8,024 nucleotides of DNA from Candidatus Bipolaricaulota bacterium (GTDB lineage Bacteria; Bipolaricaulota; Bipolaricaulia; UBA7950; UBA9294). The notes below the pieces were generated by a model, which saw nothing but the letters and a program-made list of their open reading frames with translations, had not been told where the DNA came from and searched no databases. The stretch is taken from contig JAUWOJ010000049.1 in the NCBI GenBank assembly GCA_030612175.1, positions 1 through 8,024 on the forward strand, read 5' to 3'. Shown piece by piece: positions 1-6,339 of the stretch (position 1 is its first letter; every line of letters begins with the position of its first letter). The position numbers were made by a program, and so were the translations under genes.

Positions 1-822
1 GAAATGGGGCAAGGATTCACTACCGTAGTTACGCAAATCGCCTCAGAGGCAATGCAGATCCCGATGAAACGGATTCATATCGCTCCTGTAGATAGCTCTC
101 GCGTTCCTGATTCCGGACCAACAGTCGCTTCACGCGGAACAACGATGAGTGGGCTTGCTGTTATTGACGCGGCGGAAAAACTACGGAAGCGCATTGCTGA
201 GGTAGCTGGTATCCTCAACATCGCGAAGGGGAAAATCTCTGTCCACCTTGATGAGATCGCGCAAGCGTTTTGGATGCGCAACCTTGACCCTGCTGTAGAG
301 GGATGGGCAGCCGCAGCGCCAGTCAGCTGGGACCCAGAAACTGGTCTTGGGGATCCGTATTTTGTCTACTCCTCTGCTACCCACATCGCCGAGGTAGAGG
401 TAGATGTAACAACGGGCGAGGTTTCAGTGGAAGACTTTGTAGCAATACATGACTCAGGCAAGATCATCAACCATCAGCTAGCGACCGGTCAGGTTGAAGG
501 GGGCATCGCGCAAGGATTGGGCTTCGCACTAATGGAGGAAATCAAGCAAGAGAACGGAAAACTATCAGCAAGAGGTTTCACCACATACCGCATTCCAACA
601 GTTCGCGACATGCCATCGCATGCACATGTTGATTTTGTCGAGGTTCTTTACTCCAAGGGTCCATACGGAGCAAAGGGGCTAGGGGAAGTTCCGTTAATGG
701 CTGCGCACGCTGCTGTTTCTCGTGCAGTCGCACACGCAATTGACACAGCAATCACCGCCTACCCCCTCTCTCCGGAACAGGTCAAGTGTAATGTTGCACT
801 ATCACCAGTGCTAGCCGGATGA
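1..822 (+). CDS. Xanthine dehydrogenase/aldehyde oxidase family, molybdopterin-binding subunit (C-terminal part, 5' cut by window)
   Basis: The reading frame is open from base 1 and ends at TGA 820-822, giving 273 residues of the C-terminal molybdenum-cofactor domain; the ATG at base 4 is internal. Conserved marks, numbered from base 1, are the GQG loop at residues 3-5, a DSSxVPDSGPTxASRGT stretch near 31-46, the QVEGGIAQGLGFAL segment from residue 164, and KGLGEVPLM, whose Glu229 matches the family's catalytic glutamate. Enzymes of this family hydroxylate purines or aldehydes with a Mo-cofactor and pass electrons to 2Fe-2S and FAD domains, which here would lie upstream and outside the window. 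Subunit type (xanthine dehydrogenase, aldehyde oxidase or CO-dehydrogenase-like) cannot be settled without the N-terminal part. The GEVPLM and DSGPTxASR motifs favour xanthine dehydrogenase-like enzymes. The 3' end overlaps a convergent gene by 41 bp. Confidence 0.93.
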   Translation, partial: EMGQGFTTVVTQIASEAMQIPMKRIHIAPVDSSRVPDSGPTVASRGTTMSGLAVIDAAEKLRKRIAEVAGILNIAKGKISVHLDEIAQAFWMRNLDPAVEGWAAAAPVSWDPETGLGDPYFVYSSATHIAEVEVDVTTGEVSVEDFVAIHDSGKIINHQLATGQVEGGIAQGLGFALMEEIKQENGKLSARGFTTYRIPTVRDMPSHAHVDFVEVLYSKGPYGAKGLGEVPLMAAHAAVSRAVAHAIDTAITAYPLSPEQVKCNVALSPVLAG

Positions 823-1168
823 GAATAAGGACCCAACCAGCAATCACTACAATCCACACAAGTCGTTTAGCAATTGATGCTATTGCGAGGAATATTGTCA
901 AAATGGCAAGCAGTCCAATTGGGTCAACAAGATCCGTAGGAACTGACATTGATGGAAGTATTGTATGTACCAGCTGCACGATTCCTTGGCCGATCAGGTG
1001 GGCCAGACTATAGATAAAGGAGAGAGCTCCATCGGCAATTTCCCCCCACTCTGTGGTCGATTTAGGTACTGTTTCTGCTTGCGCCACACAACAAACCAAA
1101 GGAAGAACGAGAACTATCCCAACAAGTAGAAAACATACCATACACCGACGCTTAGGGCTTCTCTTAAT
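782..1168 (-). CDS. Small signal-peptide membrane protein of unknown function, probable ATT start
   Basis: I do not recognise the family. From the ATT at 1168-1166 the product is 128 residues. It has a very basic n-region (Lys2, Arg3, Lys6, Arg7, Arg8), a hydrophobic core at about 11-27 and a likely signal peptidase I site after AQA (residue 31). A soluble stretch of about 45 residues follows, then two hydrophobic helices (about 81-100 and 103-124) joined by Lys-Arg. The first ATG is at 1141, which would give 119 residues but lose the basic n-region and sit behind only a poor ribosome site. The ATT has AAGGGGG (1181-1175) 6 nt before it. That site overlaps the TAA stop of the upstream secreted-protein gene, so the two are very probably one operon. 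Its last 13 codons lie antisense to the molybdenum hydroxylase gene. Signal peptide and helices make a chance ORF unlikely. Confidence 0.72.
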   Translation of the reverse strand: MKRSPKRRCMVCFLLVGIVLVLPLVCCVAQAETVPKSTTEWGEIADGALSFIYSLAHLIGQGIVQLVHTILPSMSVPTDLVDPIGLLAILTIFLAIASIAKRLVWIVVIAGWVLILIRLALVIVQHYT

Positions 1169-1174
1169 GGTTAT

Positions 1175-1182
1175 CCCCCTTA
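1175..1182 (-). promoter_or_regulatory. Ribosome binding site that points to an ATT start
   Basis: Reading the minus strand, the stop of the upstream gene and the site read TAAGGGGG, followed by ATAACC and then ATT. The 6-nt spacer from the last G to ATT is near ideal. The distance to the first ATG (1141) is over 30 nt. This is why the ATT was chosen as start of the small membrane protein. Confidence 0.6.
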
Positions 1183-1863
1183 GAGTCCAAGAAGAGCCAA
1201 CAGTGACGAGAAGTCAAGATCACCCTGCAATACCTCATCCAGTGTACTCACGCCAAGCATTCCAACGATAGTGCCGAGGAAGTTCCCAATCGCTTCTGCC
1301 GGAGCGCTCATAATAATCGGCATCAACGAATCCTGTATTGGCATACCCAGAGACTCGGAAAGCAAAGCGAAGAACTCCTCGTTATCGGCAAAGAAGGCTG
1401 CAAATGTAGCCACCAGTAACGCTTGGTCAGCTTCACGCACTGCGACAATTCCTTCTCCCAGTAGCTGGCCAAAAACGGCAATTGTGGTGAAGTACGGTGC
1501 CCCAACAGCGCCTGTTTCCGAGACCCACTGGATGAGAACAGGTCTCGCCTCTAATGGGCTCCAATCAAGCTCCACGGTGCCACTGGCAACCAGTTCTCCG
1601 CCAATAAAATCGAATACGCTTCCGCTTTCTTCACTCACAGCAGGTAAGAACCCACCGATTGCTATCTTGTTTGTGATTGTCACCTGCTGGTCAAACTCAA
1701 TGTGTATTCCGGTCACCGCTGTTCCGGTTGTGTTCGTGAACAGTCCTACAGTTACCTCGCCTGCTGCGTAAAAGGCTACATCGAATGCACTGCCCAGTGC
1801 CGCCGCGGATAGAGCCACTAGAAGCAGCCCAAATACTCCCCATATCGCCACGCTCTTTCTCAT
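1180..1863 (-). CDS. Secreted protein of unknown function with a beta-rich N-terminal domain
   Basis: The 227-residue product starts with a clear signal peptide: Met-Arg-Lys, a hydrophobic core at 6-22, and a likely cut after GSA at residue 26. Residues 27-115 alternate polar and hydrophobic positions and read like a beta-sandwich (Ig-like) domain, ending in an ELDWSP...RPVLIQW stretch. Residues 120-227 are helical, Ala/Leu/Phe-rich and acidic, with no cysteine and no sorting motif. The ATG is preceded by AAGGAGG (1877-1871) with a 7-nt spacer, so the start is secure. It is expected in the periplasm or outside the cell, perhaps loosely held by the amphipathic C-terminal half. The gene is followed after 11 nt by the small membrane protein, suggesting joint function. 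I do not recognise the family and assign no role. Confidence 0.85.
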   Translation of the reverse strand: MRKSVAIWGVFGLLLVALSAAALGSAFDVAFYAAGEVTVGLFTNTTGTAVTGIHIEFDQQVTITNKIAIGGFLPAVSEESGSVFDFIGGELVASGTVELDWSPLEARPVLIQWVSETGAVGAPYFTTIAVFGQLLGEGIVAVREADQALLVATFAAFFADNEEFFALLSESLGMPIQDSLMPIIMSAPAEAIGNFLGTIVGMLGVSTLDEVLQGDLDFSSLLALLGL

Positions 1864-2081
1864 AGAAAAACCTCCTTGATCAATTTGTTAGTCTATTCTA
1901 GCAGTATCAAGATGGTTCGGCAACAATAGACCTCGGCCGTAAGGAGCTAGGAAATATGTTAGGAACTGCATGTGGGCGGAGCTTCTCCAGTCTGAGCACC
2001 ATATTTGCGTGCGGGGAATCGTGTGCTGTTGCAGGCCCAGCACTCAGGAGTCTCTTACAGTGCAGAGCTTAGTGATCTGCG
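1864..2081. other. Intergenic region between the CsgG-like gene and the secreted-protein gene
   Basis: These 218 bp hold a promoter for the secreted-protein gene at the left end. Near the right end lie two short dyads, GTGCTG/CAGCAC (2023-2028 and 2038-2043, 9-nt loop) and GCAGA/TCTGC (2062-2066 and 2076-2080). Neither is followed by a T-run on the minus strand, so I do not call an intrinsic terminator. No coding sequence was seen. Confidence 0.5.
1895..1923 (-). promoter_or_regulatory. Sigma-70-like promoter of the secreted-protein operon
   Basis: On the minus strand a -35 TTGCCG (1923-1918, 4 of 6 consensus bases) and a -10 TAGAAT (1900-1895, 5 of 6) are separated by 17 bp. The predicted RNA start lies about 25 nt upstream of the ATG and leaves the AAGGAGG ribosome site in the leader. 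This suggests the secreted and small membrane proteins are transcribed apart from the CsgG-like gene. Confidence 0.55.
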
Positions 2082-3050
2082 TTAGGGATCAATAGTAAAC
2101 GTTCTCTCGAATGCCTTGATTCCATCCACATACCCCTGCGCGGTAAACCGCCCAATCTGAAGATCCGCGAGACTTAATTGATAGAGATGCCACTGACCAC
2201 TGGTTACGGTATCTCTTGTGGTCTCCACAGTCTTACCATTTGAATCAATCCAGCGAAGCTCGAACAAATCACCGCTGTGTACCCTATTGAAATGAACAAT
2301 CAGGAGCGCATTTGGGTCTGATCGAGAGAATCGGCTAGTTTCATCCTCTCCAACATACCCCTCTCGCTTGCGCGTGACCGATCGATACAGTCCGTAGTGC
2401 AACTCACGCGTATATGAAGAGATGAGAAGTGAGCCCACATCACGAGCGATGTCGGCGGCAGCAGCTACAACTTGGCCTTCGTAACCACCAAAGCTATTTC
2501 CTTCCTTGATGGTAACAGTATTTTCTCCCTCGTAATCGGACGCCTGTTCGATTTGGCCACTCCGGGTATTCACAATCTGGATTTGCGCAAGAAGCCGCAA
2601 CCTATAGCGATTAGCTGAAACTAGAGAAACACACTCTCCGTCCTTCCATTCTTCACAGACTGTAGTTGCTTCCTTGCTTGTGTCTATGGCATAAACCGTC
2701 CCTGTGATGAGCTTATTGACCCCTGTCAAGGAACCAATACGAGCTGCCGTAGCAGGGTCAAAAATGCCAACTTCGCCCAGCATCTGCTCAGTCAACAGCT
2801 GGTTCAATTGTGACCGCGAGAAGGCTGTAATCTCCGGCATATTGACAAGCTCCGTCTCGATTCGAGCTTGCAGCGTCTCCGCTGCTCCTCGCCAAGCCGA
2901 GCTATTGGCAAATCCCAACACAGCAACATCAAGCCGCTCGGTTGCAATCACTGCATGTTGGGGCGGTTCAGGGACACCGAGAAACAGTATCACTCCAACA
3001 AGTGCCACAACCAGCCCAACAGCAATCAATATGGTCCTCGCACTATCCAT
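2082..3050 (-). CDS. CsgG-domain envelope protein with N-terminal membrane anchor
   Basis: The product is 322 residues from the ATG at 3050; a GTG one codon earlier (3053) is an equally legal start, and GGAGG 5 nt before the ATG favours the ATG slightly. Residues 6-26 form one hydrophobic helix without a lipobox cysteine. Residues about 40-215 match the CsgG fold: DVAVLGFANSS, then an ARIETELVN...FSRSQLNQLLTEQ segment, a TGVNKLITGTVY strand and a QIQIVNTRSGQI strand. Cys132 and Cys140 could form a disulfide, placing the domain outside the cytoplasm. Residues about 245-322 form a separate beta-rich, Ig-like module. CsgG of curli systems is a lipoprotein secretion channel; this protein lacks the lipid anchor, and no curli gene is visible nearby. 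It is therefore better called a CsgG-related envelope protein than a curli exporter. The family call is firm; the role is unknown. Confidence 0.88.
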   Translation of the reverse strand: MDSARTILIAVGLVVALVGVILFLGVPEPPQHAVIATERLDVAVLGFANSSAWRGAAETLQARIETELVNMPEITAFSRSQLNQLLTEQMLGEVGIFDPATAARIGSLTGVNKLITGTVYAIDTSKEATTVCEEWKDGECVSLVSANRYRLRLLAQIQIVNTRSGQIEQASDYEGENTVTIKEGNSFGGYEGQVVAAAADIARDVGSLLISSYTRELHYGLYRSVTRKREGYVGEDETSRFSRSDPNALLIVHFNRVHSGDLFELRWIDSNGKTVETTRDTVTSGQWHLYQLSLADLQIGRFTAQGYVDGIKAFERTFTIDP

Positions 3051-3157
3051 CACACCCTCCCTCAGCTAAACGCATCGTGCCACACCAGTCTTTCCTCCCC
3101 GCACGACCACGCTATCGCATCACCATTATTACACTCTCCCCTCCCACAAAACAAGTC

Positions 3158-3168
3158 AAGGAGGTGAT
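3158..3168 (+). promoter_or_regulatory. Near-perfect Shine-Dalgarno sequence without an obvious gene; antisense to the CsgG-like leader
   Basis: The plus strand reads AAGGAGGTGAT, the full complement of the usual 16S rRNA 3' end. The only frame it could serve with a standard start is a GTG overlapping the site itself (3164-3271, 35 mostly hydrophobic codons), which is weak. On the minus strand it lies about 110 bp upstream of the CsgG-like gene, where an RNA would carry ATCACCTCCTT, an anti-Shine-Dalgarno sequence. Its function is unproven. Confidence 0.3.
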
Positions 3169-3178
3169 TCGCTCAGCC

Positions 3179-3209
3179 ATTTTATCAGTCTTTGGTTATG
3201 CGTTGCCAA
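3179..3209 (-). promoter_or_regulatory. Possible promoter of the CsgG-like gene
   Basis: On the minus strand TTGGCA (3209-3204, 5 of 6) and TAAAAT (3184-3179, 5 of 6) stand 19 bp apart, which is longer than the preferred 17. Transcription from here would give a leader of about 120 nt. This is the best pair I found upstream of the gene, but the wide spacer keeps confidence low. Confidence 0.3.
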
Positions 3210-3220
3210 GTATAGTATAC
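3210..3220. repeat. Short palindrome, possible operator between divergent genes
   Basis: GTATA-G-TATAC is a perfect dyad with 5-bp arms around one central base. It directly abuts the upstream edge of the possible -35 box of the CsgG-like gene and lies 65 bp before the -35 box of the radical SAM gene. It could bind a dimeric regulator, but it is short and A+T-rich, so chance occurrence is possible. Confidence 0.25.
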
Positions 3221-3285
3221 ATAAGATGTGTTTTGTGTTGTTTCGTTTCCTGGCAAGGAACCTGGTCGTGACTGCTGGCTCAATT

Positions 3286-3313
3286 TTGATGATACGTCTA
3301 CTTCTGTTATAAT
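3286..3313 (+). promoter_or_regulatory. Strong sigma-70-like promoter of the radical SAM gene
   Basis: A -35 TTGATG (3286-3291, 4 of 6) and a perfect -10 TATAAT (3308-3313) are 16 bp apart. RNA would start near 3320, leaving a very short leader of about 17 nt before the GTG at 3337. The leader has room for little beyond the ribosome site. Confidence 0.65.
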
Positions 3314-3336
3314 CCTTTAGCACAGGGTAGCAGGGG

Positions 3337-4824
3337 GTGAGTATAACGAACGTTCTGTTGGTTTATCCTAAGTTTCCGGATACTTTCTGGAGCTTCAAGC
3401 ACGCACTCAAGTTCATACGCAAGAGGGCTTCTTCTCCTCCGCTAGGCCTGCTGACCGTTGCCGCGATGCTCCCATCAGGTTGGGACAAGCGCTTGGTCGA
3501 TACTAACGCGGGAAAGCTCACCGAAAAAGACCTAGCATGGGCTGATTACGTGTTCATTAGCGGGATGACTGTCCAAAGAACGTCGGCACGTCAGATCATT
3601 GCCCGTTGCAGGAAAGCGAATGTTAAGGTCGTTGCCGGAGGACCGCTCTTTACGAGTGAGCACGAGCAGTTTGAGATGGTAGATCATTTGCTACTAAATG
3701 AAGGCGAAGTGACCATTCCACTTTTCCTGGAGGATCTGGCACAGGAACGAGCGAAAAACGTCTACGTTACATCTGAATTTGCTGACATCCAGAAAACGCC
3801 GGTCCCGCTGTGGGAGTTGGTCGACATGGATCAGTACGAGTCGATGGGTATCCAGTTCTCCCGTGGTTGCCCTTATGACTGTGAGTTCTGCGGCGTGACA
3901 ACACTATTCGGCCACCGCTTCCGCACGAAGACAGCCGGGCAGATCACCGCCGAGCTAGACAGTCTCTATGACCTGGGGTGGCGCGGTAACGTCTTCTTTG
4001 TAGATGACAACTTCATTGGCAACAAAGGGTGTCTCAAGACGGAGCTATTGCCTGCCCTGATTGAATGGCAGAAGGACAAGGCAGGAATCCCGTTTTATAC
4101 GCAGGCGTCCATCAACCTCGCCGACGACCGGGGATTGATGGAGATGATGGTGCGGGCAGGCTTTCGCACGGTCTTTATCGGCATAGAAACGCTGAACGAA
4201 GAGAGTCTAACTGAATGCAACAAGAGGCTGAACAAGAATCGTGACCTGGTTCAGGATGTCAAGCGCATACAGCGAGCCGGTCTACAAGTTCAGGGAGGTT
4301 TCATCGTTGGATTTGATCATGATGCACCTTCTGTCTTCCAGCGGCAGATTGACTTTATCCAGAAAAGCGGGATTGTGACAGCAATGGTTGGCTTACTTCA
4401 GGCGCCACGTGGCACAAGGCTTTACGAACGCCTGAAGAAAGAGGATCGCCTGCTTGATGACATGTCTGGAGATAACGTTGACGGTACCACGAATATTATC
4501 ACTACCATGAGCCTAGATACACTACGTGAGGGATACAAACGCATACTGCAAACCATTTACTCGCCTCAGTACTACTACCAGCGCGTCAAGACCTTCCTGC
4601 GAGAGTATCCACCACCAAAGATACACACACCTCTATGCTTCCAGCACATTCTGGCTTTGTTCCGGTCTATCTACCACCTCGGCATTATTGGCAAGGAGCG
4701 AGTGCAATACTGGAAACTCATTTTCTGGACGCTTTTTCGCCGCCCTAGACTGTTCCCGTTGGCTGTCACCTTAGCGATCTACGGCCACCATTTTCGCAAA
4801 ACTTGCGACCTTCATGTCCGCTAG
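3337..4824 (+). CDS. B12-binding-type radical SAM protein (DUF4070/HpnP-like group)
   Basis: The 495-residue protein has a B12-binding-like N-terminal domain (about 5-140: NVLLVYPKFPDTFWSFKHAL, PPLGLLTVAAMLP, VVAGGPLF, LLNEGE). A radical SAM core follows, with the 4Fe-4S motif C178-PYD-C182-EF-C185 and the family's FFVDDNFIGN strand. A C-terminal region from about 385 matches the DUF4070 type, and a basic, aromatic, hydrophobic tail (about 450-490) may lie on the membrane. No DxHxxG cobalamin-ligand motif is seen. Known relatives include hopanoid methylases and other lipid- or tetrapyrrole-modifying enzymes; the substrate here cannot be read from sequence. GTG 3337 is taken as start. The AGGGGGTGA around it looks like a ribosome site itself, so initiation at ATA 3343, or use of AGGG at 3324-3327 for the GTG, are alternatives. 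It appears monocistronic, with an MFS transporter gene convergent behind it. Confidence 0.9.
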   Translation: MSITNVLLVYPKFPDTFWSFKHALKFIRKRASSPPLGLLTVAAMLPSGWDKRLVDTNAGKLTEKDLAWADYVFISGMTVQRTSARQIIARCRKANVKVVAGGPLFTSEHEQFEMVDHLLLNEGEVTIPLFLEDLAQERAKNVYVTSEFADIQKTPVPLWELVDMDQYESMGIQFSRGCPYDCEFCGVTTLFGHRFRTKTAGQITAELDSLYDLGWRGNVFFVDDNFIGNKGCLKTELLPALIEWQKDKAGIPFYTQASINLADDRGLMEMMVRAGFRTVFIGIETLNEESLTECNKRLNKNRDLVQDVKRIQRAGLQVQGGFIVGFDHDAPSVFQRQIDFIQKSGIVTAMVGLLQAPRGTRLYERLKKEDRLLDDMSGDNVDGTTNIITTMSLDTLREGYKRILQTIYSPQYYYQRVKTFLREYPPPKIHTPLCFQHILALFRSIYHLGIIGKERVQYWKLIFWTLFRRPRLFPLAVTLAIYGHHFRKTCDLHVR

Positions 4825-4975
4825 AAGCTGCCTGCTTTGATCTGCTAATAATACAGTGCTAGCTGAGCGATACTTGATAACATGGGAGAATAGACAGGAG
4901 TTCTATCGGCTCATCCACAAACAAGTTCGCGGATTGATGATGCTGGCGCCCTTGTAGTCTCGCCCCAATCACATG
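4825..4975. other. Convergent intergenic region without a clear terminator
   Basis: These 151 bp lie between two tail-to-tail genes. I looked for a GC stem followed by a T-run on each strand and found none. There is only an imperfect dyad at 4914-4933 (TCCACAAAC/GTTCGCGGA, 7 of 9 pairs, 2-nt loop, no T-run) and a 6-bp GCTAGC palindrome near 4858. Termination here may be Rho-dependent. Confidence 0.4.
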
Positions 4976-6145
4976 CTATGTCCCCGCGGAAATGGACTCT
5001 TTCGTGTTTGGTGTTTGAATTAGCTGGGTAAGGACCAGTGAAACCACGACAATCGCTACACCAGCAAGAAATGGAGCCCGGTATCCGAATAGAACCCAGA
5101 CCGTTCCACCAAGTACTGGAACCACAACCGCGGAAATGTGATTGATCGTGGTTTGGATGGACAGGTTACTCGTGAGTTCCTCAGGAGACTCGGCAATTTT
5201 CTGAAAGTACGTCACCAGCGCCATGTCTAAACCAAAGAGGATGTTGTCTAAGACGAATAGGAAGAACAAGACCGGAAGAGTATTGACATACGCGTAGCCA
5301 AGGAATATGGGAATGAGCATAGAAAACCCGATTGTCAACATGGTTCGCTCACCCAGCCTTGCAATGAGCTTGCCAGTAAGCTGATAGGCGTAAATGTTGA
5401 TCAGGCTGTTTACGAAAAAGAGGATTGCTGTTGTGTCTAAACTAATTTTGAACTTGCTGACCAGAAGGAAGATGGCAAAAGTGGTAAGGATGTGTCGCCT
5501 GCTTCCCATCAGGAAGGCTAACGTGTAGTAAAGCCAGTACTCTCGACGCAGCTTCACCTTGCGTCGCGACGGTAGCCCATGTTGTCCTTTGCCTAGGGGA
5601 AAAAGAAGGAGTCCAGCAAGAACGACTAGTGTACCCACGGCAAGGAACAGATTGCGATACCCGATTCTTTCGGCAAGCAGATATACGGTGCCGGTTGCCG
5701 CCAAGGCGGCAATTGCCCCCAAGCTTTTCAGTTCTCCCAGTACTTTGGGTGTCCTTTCACGATCGACACTCATTAGGATCACTCCATTGCTGCTTGGGCC
5801 GAAGTAGTGAAAACCACAACTCATCACTAGTGTGGCAAAAAGCAGAAAAGGCATCGTCGTTGATTGGCCAGTGAGGATTATTCCTACGCCAAGCAGAACG
5901 ATGCTCAGAGCCATGATCCGCAGCTCGGAGAAGACAAGCGCCACAAAGGCGAGAAGGAATGCCAACAGCCCTGGTATTTCGCGCACTGACTGAATCCAAC
6001 CAATCGCCTCTGGCCCAACCCCGATCTTCTCCACCGCGAAGTTGTTAAACATCACCTGCCACACACGGTGACCAAAGACGAGGAGAACGTTAGAGATAAC
6101 TACGTAGAAGAACAAGCGCCGGTTATCAGCAAACATTCTGCGCAT
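4976..6145 (-). CDS. Major facilitator superfamily (MFS) transporter
   Basis: The 389-residue protein is almost wholly hydrophobic and shows the 6+6 helix plan of the family. The first half covers residues 10-183, a basic central loop covers about 184-202 (GKGQHGLPSRRKVKLRRE), and the second half covers 203-375. The loop between the eighth and ninth helices carries a motif-A-like sequence, GKLIARLGERTML (258-270), typical of MFS proteins; the equivalent loop in the first half (FSELRIM) is degenerate. The length fits a 12-helix permease. ATG 6145 is the first start after an in-frame TAG (6157-6155). The ribosome site AGGAG is 12 nt away, rather far, which may mean modest translation. The substrate is unknown. 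Being convergent with the radical SAM gene and divergent from mtnA, the gene is probably its own transcription unit; no good promoter was found for it. Confidence 0.9.
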   Translation of the reverse strand: MRRMFADNRRLFFYVVISNVLLVFGHRVWQVMFNNFAVEKIGVGPEAIGWIQSVREIPGLLAFLLAFVALVFSELRIMALSIVLLGVGIILTGQSTTMPFLLFATLVMSCGFHYFGPSSNGVILMSVDRERTPKVLGELKSLGAIAALAATGTVYLLAERIGYRNLFLAVGTLVVLAGLLLFPLGKGQHGLPSRRKVKLRREYWLYYTLAFLMGSRRHILTTFAIFLLVSKFKISLDTTAILFFVNSLINIYAYQLTGKLIARLGERTMLTIGFSMLIPIFLGYAYVNTLPVLFFLFVLDNILFGLDMALVTYFQKIAESPEELTSNLSIQTTINHISAVVVPVLGGTVWVLFGYRAPFLAGVAIVVVSLVLTQLIQTPNTKESISAGT

Positions 6146-6187
6146 ACTGCCGATCTACTCCTCATGTGACACACATACGCTTCTTAT

Positions 6188-6219
6188 GAGGATGTAGATG
6201 GCAATCCTCTAAGGAGGAT
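6188..6219 (+). promoter_or_regulatory. Alternative-hairpin element enclosing an AGGAGG site
   Basis: Three short blocks, GAGGAT (6188-6193), ATCCTC (6204-6209) and GAGGAT (6214-6219), let the middle block pair with either neighbour (loops of 10 and 4 nt). The right-hand hairpin buries the ribosome-like AGGAGG (6212-6217). The element lies about 165 bp before mtnA and 43 bp upstream of the MFS start on the other strand. It could act in either leader, or be chance. Confidence 0.25.
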
Positions 6220-6339
6220 CAAATCATACTTGGATACCCAAACAGATGCGACTGATGAGCGACATCGGAATACATTTGTGCCACGACCGTGCGCTACAGA
6301 ATTTAGCATGCTACCGTATCAGACACTGATCTACTGGTA

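Noticed and set aside
1271..1771. Long plus-strand open frame of 166 codons across the secreted-protein gene
   Set aside because: It is the antisense shadow of the minus-strand gene, which has the signal peptide, ribosome site and promoter; the plus frame has none of these.
2023..2080. Two short hairpins downstream of the CsgG-like gene as a terminator
   Set aside because: Stems of 5-6 bp with 9-nt loops and no T-run on the minus strand do not make an intrinsic terminator.
3150..3190. Resemblance of the minus strand (GGCTG...ATCACCTCCTT) to the 3' end of a 16S rRNA gene
   Set aside because: Only about 16 bases resemble it, with 4 extra bases in the middle, and no rRNA sequence lies upstream. 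It is kept only as an anti-Shine-Dalgarno observation.
3164..3271. Small hydrophobic frame of 35 codons starting at a GTG inside AAGGAGGTGAT
   Set aside because: The start would overlap its own ribosome site, the frame is rich in rare-looking Cys/Val/Ile runs, and it ends just before the radical SAM promoter. There is no independent sign of coding.
4914..4933. Imperfect inverted repeat between the radical SAM and MFS genes
   Set aside because: Two mismatches, a 2-nt loop and no T-run on either strand; likely chance.
6255..6329. ATG frame of 24 codons upstream of mtnA
   Set aside because: Too short to judge, 37 nt from the AGGAGG site, with no recognisable feature. Mentioned only as part of the leader finding.
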